Of a stretch of 37,152 nt of DNA, positions 31,749 to 37,152 are shown piece after piece. This DNA comes from Bacteroidota bacterium (lineage in GTDB: Bacteria; Bacteroidota; Bacteroidia; Flavobacteriales; Flavobacteriaceae). The stretch covers positions 1 through 37,152 of the forward strand of contig JAEZGB010000071.1 of NCBI GenBank assembly GCA_023437485.1, written 5' to 3'. The translations under genes were made by a program, and so were the position numbers. The notes under the pieces are model-generated. The model searched no databases. It was not told the DNA's origin and saw only the letters and a program-made list of their open reading frames with translations. Numbering within the stretch: position 1 is the stretch's first letter; the number at the start of each line of letters is the position of its first letter.

Positions 31749-31829
31749 ATGACTAAGGTTGATTATTTTGATAATCGCGTTGCCTCGGTGAAATCTTATA
31801 ATAAGGATGCTTTAGTTGTGAGGGAATAA
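31749..31829 (+). CDS. Possible 26-residue small protein
   Basis: ATG at 31749 to TAA at 31827-31829 encodes MTKVDYFDNRVASVKSYNKD followed by ALVVRE. It is polar, has no membrane segment, and resembles nothing I know. It lies about 25 nt after the expected transcription start, a normal leader length. Its codons overlap predicted RNA helices, so chance is quite possible. Confidence 0.25.
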   Translation: MTKVDYFDNRVASVKSYNKDALVVRE

Positions 31830-31867
31830 ATTCCCGGCCTGCAATCCGGGCCAAAGCATCTATAAAG

Positions 31868-31905
31868 AAATCGGCTGCTACGTTTTGCGTAGCAGCCGAT
31901 TTTGA
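31868..31905. terminator. Strong bidirectional terminator between the small transcript and the RND permease gene
   Basis: A perfect 15-bp stem (31868-31882 with 31888-31902), loop TTTTG, has T-rich flanks on the plus strand and a weaker T-rich flank on the minus strand. It lies just past the stop codon of the efflux permease gene at 31908. Confidence 0.85.
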
Positions 31906-31907
31906 TT

Positions 31908-34900
31908 TTAGACTGTATGCTTGGTCGTGAAGCCGTCCTCACTGAGTTCCTGAGGTATATAATCTTCAACCATCAGTTCTTCGTAATTGACCTTTCCGCC
32001 CTTGCGCTTGTTGAACCGCGCGATAAGGCTGTCAAAGATCGCATACACCACGGGAACGATGATGAGCGTCAGGAAGAGTGAGCTCAGCAAACCACCGATG
32101 ACGACCCAGGCGAGTCCGTTGTTCATCTCGGCTCCGGCGCCCTTGGCCAAAGCGATTGGGACCATTCCAAAGACCATCGCGATGGTGGTCATCAGGATCG
32201 GACGAAGCCTTGCGTGGTTGGCCTGAATCAGGGCATTATGGGTCGTTTCGCCGGCAGCCTTTCGCTGATTGGTAAAGTCCACGAGCAGGATCGCATTCTT
32301 ACACACAAGCCCAATGAGCATGATAAGACCCAATATCGTAAAGATGTTCAGCGAGTTGTTGGTGAGCGCCAGTGCAAGCAATGCCCCGATGAACGAAAGC
32401 GGGATGGAAAACAGTACTACGAACGGATAAATATAGCTGTTGTAAAGTGCCACCATTACCAAGTACACCAGGATAATCGCCGCCAAAAGCGCGACACCCA
32501 ACGTTCCAAATCCTTCCGACTGGTTCTCCATGTCACCGCCCCAAACGTAGGTCACGCCCGTTGGCCGTTCAAGTTGAGAGAACTTCGCTTCCCAGTCGGC
32601 GGCAATGTCACCCGAGGGACGCCCGATGACCTGTGCGTTGATCTTGACCGCGGTCGCCTTGTCGCGCCTTTCAAGCAAACTCGGGCCTGAACTCTCCCTG
32701 ACATCGGCAAACTGCGAAAGCTTGATTTGCTGGCCTTGGGAGTTGATGAAGACCAGGTCGCGAACGTTGTTGATGTTGGATCGGTCGTATTGGCTAAAGC
32801 GCACGTTGATGTCGTATTCGTATTCGCCGGCGCGGAATTTGGCATCGGTATTCCCGCTAAAAGCCGTTTGCATCGTCATCCCGACATCCTGAAGCGAGAG
32901 TCCAAGTGCCGACATCTTGTCGCGGTCAACCTGGACCGAAATCTCCGGACTTCCTTCCTCTGATGAAAGTTCGATCTCGGTAGCACCGCTAATCTTGCGC
33001 AGTTCGGCTTCGGCGGGGCGGACAAATTTCATCACGCTCTCCAAATCGGGCCCGGTCACGGTCAGGGAGATGGGAGCCTGATCGGCACCGCCCATGAATC
33101 CTACGGGAACCGTGGTCACCTTTACCCCGACGAGTTCTTTTTGAAGCTCGCGCTTGATCTTCGCGGCATAGACGTAGGTTCCGTCCTCGCGCTCTGACTT
33201 GTCGGTGAGCGTGACGTTGATCTCTGATTTATATGGCGTAGCCTGAGAGGCGCCAAACCCACCCGAACTCGATTGCCCCACCGTGGCGATCATCGCGGTG
33301 ATTTCTTTTTTGTTCCGAAGGAAATTCTCGGCTTTTTGCGTCTGGAAGTTGGTCTGCTCGAGCGCGGCATCCTTAGGCAATTCAAGTTGGACCAGGAACT
33401 GGCCACGGTCAGTTTGCGGGAAGAATTCGCCACCCACATATCCGCCGCCCACAAGGCCCAGCGAGGCGAAGAAAATCACCAGCACAATCAGGAGCGTGCG
33501 GCGTTTGTGCCCAAGCGACCATTTGAGAATATCGGTCACCCAGTGCGTGAAACGGTCAAGCATGCGCTCAAAGCCAAGGATGACGCGCCCAAACGTGTTT
33601 TTGTTGGTCAAATGCTCCAGCTTGCCAAAACGCGACGAGAGATACTGCACAATCGTAAAGGAAGAGAGCAGCGAGAACAATGTTGCAATGATCACCGTCA
33701 CACAAAACTGCGTGATGATGTTGGACACAAGCCCCGTACTCATCGCAATCGGCAAAAATACCACGACAATCACCAGCGTGATGGCCGTCACCGTAAACCC
33801 GATTTCCCGCGTTCCGTCATAGGCGGCCCGTACCTTGTTCTTGCCCATTTCCATGTGGCGGTAGATGTTCTCGAGTACCACGATCGCGTCGTCCACCAGG
33901 ATACCAACAACCAACGAGAGTCCCAAAAGGCTCATCAGGTTGAGCGTGTAACCCATCAGGTAGATCCCAATGAAGGTCGAGATAAGCGACGCCGGGATTG
34001 ACACCATGACAATGAACGCGTTTCGAATGCTGTGCAAAAAGAAAAGCATCACAAAGGCCACCAGCACAACCGCCAAAAAGAGGTCAAAAATTACCGAGTT
34101 CGCCGCTGCCAAAGTAAAGAGGCTGGTATCGTTGGCGATGTTGAGGTTCAGGCCGTATTCGGCGTAGTCCTTTTCAACCTGGGCAACCGCCGCGCGCATT
34201 TCCTCGCTCACGGCCACCGCATTGGCTTCGGTTTGTTTGATGACCTGCAGTACAATGGCGTTCTTTTGGTCAACGCGGGCAATCTTTTCGGTTTCCTTTT
34301 GCGCATCCTGCACGTCGGCGACATCGCCAAGCCTGATTTGCACGCCGTTGGCCGACGAGATCACCAGATTGCGCAGTTCCTCCACATTCCTGAACTTACC
34401 CGCAAGCCGAACAAGCATGGTAGATTCGCGCGTTTGCACGTTGCCCGTGGGGAAGTCGAGGTTTGAGGTCAAAATCGCGCGTTGCACCTGCGGAATCGAG
34501 ATGCCGTAACCCTTGAGTTTTTCCTGGTCCAGGCTCACCTGGATCTCGCGTTCCTGTCCGCCCACAAGGTTGACCTGGGCCACGCCGTTCACGCGGGAAA
34601 GGATCGGCTGGATTTTCTTGTCCAGCAAGTCGTAAAAGGCGACCTCGTCCATTTTGGCGGTTGCGCCGATGGTGATGATCGGCAAATCGCTCAGTGAGAA
34701 TTTGCTCAAAGACGGCGGATCGGTATCTTCCGGAAGATCGGCCTCGATGGCGTTGATCTTGCGCTGGGCGTCGTTGAGTGAGTAATCGGCGTTGGCATCG
34801 GCCTCCAGGGTGATCATCACCACCGACAGGCTCTCCACTGAGCTCGATTCGATTTTCTTAACGTTTTCCAAGGTCGATACCGCGTCCTCGATTTCCTTGG

Positions 34901-35090
34901 TCACGGTATTTTCCACTTCGCCCGGAGATGCGCCCGGATAAACCGTGGAGATCGTGATGACGTTCACCTCGAATTTTGGTATCAGCTCATAGGCTAGGTT
35001 GCTGTAGGAGAAGAGCCCGCCTAGTGCGAGTATGGTAAAGAGCACCACGATAAGCGTGGGCCTCTTGATGGATATTTCGGCTAATTTCAT
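31908..35090 (-). CDS. RND efflux permease (HAE-1 / AcrB-like family)
   Basis: The 1060-residue inner-membrane pump is driven by proton import and would form the trimeric core of a tripartite efflux system. It has the twofold RND layout: helix 1 near residue 12-30, a large periplasmic porter/docking domain, then helices ~335-540, and a repeat of this pattern. The proton-relay Asp pair is in 'VGILVDDAIVVLENIYRHME' near residue 400. 'ISTVYPGASPGEVENTVTKE' and 'SIRNAFIVMVSIPASL' are family signatures, with the paired 'GLVCKNAILLVDF' in the second half. It starts 1 nt after the adaptor stop. Substrates cannot be inferred from the sequence. It could export drugs, dyes or metabolites; heavy-metal CusA-type methionine clusters are not evident. 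Confidence 0.95.
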   Translation of the reverse strand: MKLAEISIKRPTLIVVLFTILALGGLFSYSNLAYELIPKFEVNVITISTVYPGASPGEVENTVTKEIEDAVSTLENVKKIESSSVESLSVVMITLEADANADYSLNDAQRKINAIEADLPEDTDPPSLSKFSLSDLPIITIGATAKMDEVAFYDLLDKKIQPILSRVNGVAQVNLVGGQEREIQVSLDQEKLKGYGISIPQVQRAILTSNLDFPTGNVQTRESTMLVRLAGKFRNVEELRNLVISSANGVQIRLGDVADVQDAQKETEKIARVDQKNAIVLQVIKQTEANAVAVSEEMRAAVAQVEKDYAEYGLNLNIANDTSLFTLAAANSVIFDLFLAVVLVAFVMLFFLHSIRNAFIVMVSIPASLISTFIGIYLMGYTLNLMSLLGLSLVVGILVDDAIVVLENIYRHMEMGKNKVRAAYDGTREIGFTVTAITLVIVVVFLPIAMSTGLVSNIITQFCVTVIIATLFSLLSSFTIVQYLSSRFGKLEHLTNKNTFGRVILGFERMLDRFTHWVTDILKWSLGHKRRTLLIVLVIFFASLGLVGGGYVGGEFFPQTDRGQFLVQLELPKDAALEQTNFQTQKAENFLRNKKEITAMIATVGQSSSGGFGASQATPYKSEINVTLTDKSEREDGTYVYAAKIKRELQKELVGVKVTTVPVGFMGGADQAPISLTVTGPDLESVMKFVRPAEAELRKISGATEIELSSEEGSPEISVQVDRDKMSALGLSLQDVGMTMQTAFSGNTDAKFRAGEYEYDINVRFSQYDRSNINNVRDLVFINSQGQQIKLSQFADVRESSGPSLLERRDKATAVKINAQVIGRPSGDIAADWEAKFSQLERPTGVTYVWGGDMENQSEGFGTLGVALLAAIILVYLVMVALYNSYIYPFVVLFSIPLSFIGALLALALTNNSLNIFTILGLIMLIGLVCKNAILLVDFTNQRKAAGETTHNALIQANHARLRPILMTTIAMVFGMVPIALAKGAGAEMNNGLAWVVIGGLLSSLFLTLIIVPVVYAIFDSLIARFNKRKGGKVNYEELMVEDYIPQELSEDGFTTKHTV

Positions 35091-35091
35091 A

Positions 35092-36147
35092 TTACTTGAT
35101 TGGGGATATTTCGGTTCCGTCGGTGAGGTTGATCTGGCCGCTCACCACGACGATATCGCCCTGCGACAACCCGCTTAAAATTTCGACCCTGTCGCCAAAA
35201 ATGCGACCCGAAACCACTTTTGTCAAACGTGCCTGAGTGCCTTTGACCACAAAAACCTGGTTGCTGCTTACGCTGCCCAGGAACGCGTTGCGCGGGATGA
35301 CCAGCGCCCTTGCTTGCTGCTCCCCGCCCGAAAAGTGGGCGGTTCCGTACATTCCGGCGCGCAGGTCGTTGCCGGTGTTTTCAATCTCGATTTCCACGGG
35401 GAAGTTGAGCGATGCGTCGGCGACGGGTGCGATGAAGGTGATCTTGCCGCTAAAGCTTTTGTCGGGGAAAACACTTGCCGTAACCTTGACCGTGCTGCCC
35501 AGCTTGAGGTTCGCAATCTGGCTTTCACCGACGGTAACCCGAAGCTTCAATTTTGATACGTTCACCAAATCAAAAAGAGGTGTCCCCGATGCTACTACCG
35601 AACCCGGTTCAATGTGCCTTTTGTTGACGATGCCGTTGATTGACGAGCGGATTGTCGCATCGCCATAGCTGATGCGCGCCTGGTCCAGACGGGCCTTGGC
35701 GTTTGCCAGTGCCAGATTGGCCTGGTCCACCTGCTGGCTGGTCACCCCGCCGGTCTTGAACGCGTTTTCATAGCGTTGTTTGTCGGCCAGGGCGGTTTGA
35801 TAGGCAGCCTGCGCGCTTTGCACGTCAACCGAAAGTTTGTCGCCTTCAATCACGGCCAATACCTGACCAATTTTGACTCGGGTGCCTTCATCGGCGTAAA
35901 CTTTGGTTACGCGCCCCGAATTCTCTGCCGAGAAAGTCAGGCTTTGCGAGGCCTCAAAGTTACCGTTGGCCACGAAATCGGTAGAAACATCCTCAGTTTT
36001 CACGGTATCGATCCGCACCGCGACAGCCGCATTTTTCGCCGAAACAATGGCGGTCTCGGCCTCGTTTTTTTGCTTGTTGCGCGTCAGTACGAAGAATATC
36101 AGTCCAAGGGCGACCGCTCCGGCAATAATGTATCCTAGTTTTTTCAT
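35092..36147 (-). CDS. RND efflux periplasmic adaptor (membrane fusion protein)
   Basis: The 351-residue adaptor links the permease to the outer-membrane channel. An N-terminal hydrophobic anchor (GYIIAGAVALGLIFFVLT) is followed by a beta/lipoyl half 'SGRVTKVYADEGTRVKIGQV'. A coiled-coil hairpin runs at ~105-170 ('SAQAAYQTALADKQRYENAF', 'QANLALANAKARLDQARISY'), then the second lipoyl half 'RSSINGIVNKRHIEPGSVV' and the beta-barrel and membrane-proximal domains ('LRAGMYGTAHF', 'VVSGQINLTDGTEI'). No lipobox cysteine is seen. It lies 3 nt after the outer-membrane factor stop and 1 nt before the permease start, so the three form one operon. Confidence 0.94.
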   Translation of the reverse strand: MKKLGYIIAGAVALGLIFFVLTRNKQKNEAETAIVSAKNAAVAVRIDTVKTEDVSTDFVANGNFEASQSLTFSAENSGRVTKVYADEGTRVKIGQVLAVIEGDKLSVDVQSAQAAYQTALADKQRYENAFKTGGVTSQQVDQANLALANAKARLDQARISYGDATIRSSINGIVNKRHIEPGSVVASGTPLFDLVNVSKLKLRVTVGESQIANLKLGSTVKVTASVFPDKSFSGKITFIAPVADASLNFPVEIEIENTGNDLRAGMYGTAHFSGGEQQARALVIPRNAFLGSVSSNQVFVVKGTQARLTKVVSGRIFGDRVEILSGLSQGDIVVVSGQINLTDGTEISPIK

Positions 36148-36150
36148 TGA

Positions 36151-37152
36151 TTAGTTTGTAAGTGTTTTTAATTCTCCTTTTGATTTGGCCAACTGGACTT
36201 CGGCGAGTTTGTACTGCAAGAGCGCGTTGGTATAATTGTTCTGGGCTTCGGTCCGGGCGTTTTCGGCATCGAGAAGATCCGTCAGCGAGGCGAGGCCCTG
36301 CGAATAATTGTTTTGCGTATTGTCCAGCACACGTTCGGCGAGCAGGACGTTTTCGCGCTGGTTCTGGATGGTGATCGCGCTGTTTTCGACCTGTTTTTGC
36401 GCGTTGCGGAAGGCAAGATCGAGCGAGAGTTGGGTATCCTCCAGATCCGCCTGCAATTGCCGCAGTTCAACATCGGCCTGCCGGACGCGTGCCCGGGTCG
36501 CAAACCCGTTGAAAACCGGGACGCGCAGGTTTAGCCCGATGGCCGAGAAATTGGACCAGAATACACGGTCTTCCGGCCGTCCGCCCCAAGGGAATTCGGG
36601 CCCCTGCCCAATGTAGTTGAATCCCGCCGAAAGCGAAAGGCTCGGATAATATTCGGCTTCGATGGCTTTTTTGTTGAACTGCAGGAGTTTTTCCTGTGTT
36701 TTGAGCAACTGGTACTCGGTGCGCGCCATGACATCGGGTTTGTCGGTTGCGAGTTGCGGGGTCACCTCGAATTCTCCCTTCGGCAGGATGATGGGCGTAT
36801 CGATGGGCATCCCCATGAAAAACTTGAGCGAATGTTCCTGCAATTGAACCGCGTTGAGCGCCTGCTGCCTTTGCGTCGAGATATTGGAAAGCCTGACGGT
36901 CATCCGGTCCAGGTCGATGCGTCGGGCAAGGCCGTTGTCAAACTGACCCTGGATGATCCTGTGAATTTTGGAGGTGGTCGCGTAATTGCTGTCAAGAACC
37001 GTCAGCCGTTGGCGCAAAACGTACACCTGATAATAGTTATTGGCCACCGATTCAATGATCTGCTCGTCAGTGAGCTGTGCGTTGATCCGGTAAAATTCGC
37101 GCGTGGTTTTGGCTGCACGCAATCCCGTAAAGACGGCAAGGTCAAAGATGTT
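36151..37152 (-). CDS. TolC-like outer-membrane efflux protein (N-terminus beyond window)
   Basis: The frame stays open to the right edge, so the gene is incomplete at its 5' end; 334 residues are visible. An apparent internal start at 37122 is a TTG within the reading frame and not the true start. The long helical, Gln- and Asn-rich repeats are characteristic: 'ANNYYQVYVLRQRLTVLDSN', 'RRIDLDRMTVRLSN', and in the second repeat 'LRVPVFNGFATRARVRQADV', 'QRENVLLAERVLDNTQNNYS', 'GLASLTDLLDAENARTEAQN'. It forms a trimeric alpha/beta channel through the outer membrane and periplasm. It is the first visible gene of the RND operon; the promoter and any TetR-type regulator would be off the right end. 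Confidence 0.92.
   Translation of the reverse strand, partial: NIFDLAVFTGLRAAKTTREFYRINAQLTDEQIIESVANNYYQVYVLRQRLTVLDSNYATTSKIHRIIQGQFDNGLARRIDLDRMTVRLSNISTQRQQALNAVQLQEHSLKFFMGMPIDTPIILPKGEFEVTPQLATDKPDVMARTEYQLLKTQEKLLQFNKKAIEAEYYPSLSLSAGFNYIGQGPEFPWGGRPEDRVFWSNFSAIGLNLRVPVFNGFATRARVRQADVELRQLQADLEDTQLSLDLAFRNAQKQVENSAITIQNQRENVLLAERVLDNTQNNYSQGLASLTDLLDAENARTEAQNNYTNALLQYKLAEVQLAKSKGELKTLTN

Larger units (their letters stand above)
31725..31905 (+). ncRNA. Candidate structured small RNA (about 180 nt), identity unknown
   Basis: The unit lies between a good promoter and a strong terminator. Visible helices: AACCTT / AAGGTT near 31729-31760; GATTAT-TTTG-ATAATC at about 31761-31776; GAGGC / GCCTC enclosing that hairpin; GATGCTTT / AAAGCATC (about 31806-31813 with 31853-31860) enclosing GGGAA-TAAA-TTCCC and CCCGG / CCGGG hairpins. 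No known RNA (tmRNA, 6S, SRP, RNase P, tRNA) was recognised. It could instead be the mRNA of the 26-codon ORF at 31749-31829. The wider 31532-31907 stretch holds only the two heptamer arrays, this unit and the terminator. Confidence 0.45.

Noticed and set aside
33273..34001. 242-codon open frame on the plus strand inside the RND permease region
   Set aside because: It lies wholly antisense to a strongly supported permease gene, has low-complexity His/Arg-rich content and no family motif, so it is a shadow of the real codons.
37120..37122. Start codon of the TolC-like gene inside the window
   Set aside because: This is an internal TTG; the frame is open to the window edge and the visible protein lacks a signal peptide, so the true start is outside.

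Overview
The window comes from a member of the Bacteroidota, most likely class Flavobacteriia (a Flavobacterium-like organism, though it looks more GC-rich than most of that genus). The evidence is: secreted proteins with C-terminal type IX secretion (T9SS) sorting domains; many gene starts preceded by the Bacteroidota -7 promoter box TAnnTTTG and lacking strong Shine-Dalgarno sites; a complete 14-gene complex I operon with the short NuoG that I recall from this phylum; and a flavobacterial-type Pth with an N-terminal extension. Taxonomy is an inference from these features.

Layout. Positions 1-12,930 hold T9SS cargo: the tail of one cargo gene, a very large ASH/choice-of-anchor-D repeat protein (348-4526), and two tandem paralogous reprolysin-like zinc metalloproteases with P-domains (7449-10106 and 10216-12927). 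Between them, on the minus strand, lie bioB, a small four-helix membrane protein and ribF. On the minus strand, 13,122-14,301 carries a lipoprotein gene behind pth. Positions 14,454-27,625 are the nuo operon, nuoABCDEFGHIJKLMN, read leftward from a promoter near 27,655. Next come a cold-shock protein and aspS with a coupled small outer-membrane protein (minus), then a TlpA-like thioredoxin lipoprotein-type/periplasmic protein (plus). An RND efflux operon (outer-membrane factor, adaptor, permease) runs off the right end. No rRNA, tRNA, CRISPR array, transposase or prophage gene was found.

How the genes work together. The nuo genes encode all membrane and peripheral subunits of NADH:quinone oxidoreductase, and ribF, 7 kb away, makes the FMN that NuoF needs. 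The RND genes form one tripartite pump. The T9SS proteins are independent exported cargo.

Most interesting signals. (1) At least four spacers carry arrays of degenerate repeats, all in a 7-nt phase but with different unit sequences: three inside the nuo operon (nuoD/E, nuoF/G, nuoH/I) and one after the TlpA-like gene. Several begin within 0-2 nt of a stop codon. The nuoF/G and nuoH/I arrays share the core GACNAATGTCRAACG. (2) A promoter-to-terminator unit of about 190 nt at 31,684-31,905 has no substantial ORF but several nested helices, so it is a candidate small RNA, or a 26-codon mini-gene. (3) A REP-like long inverted repeat follows nuoN. (4) TTG starts are implied for ribF and for the gene coupled to aspS.
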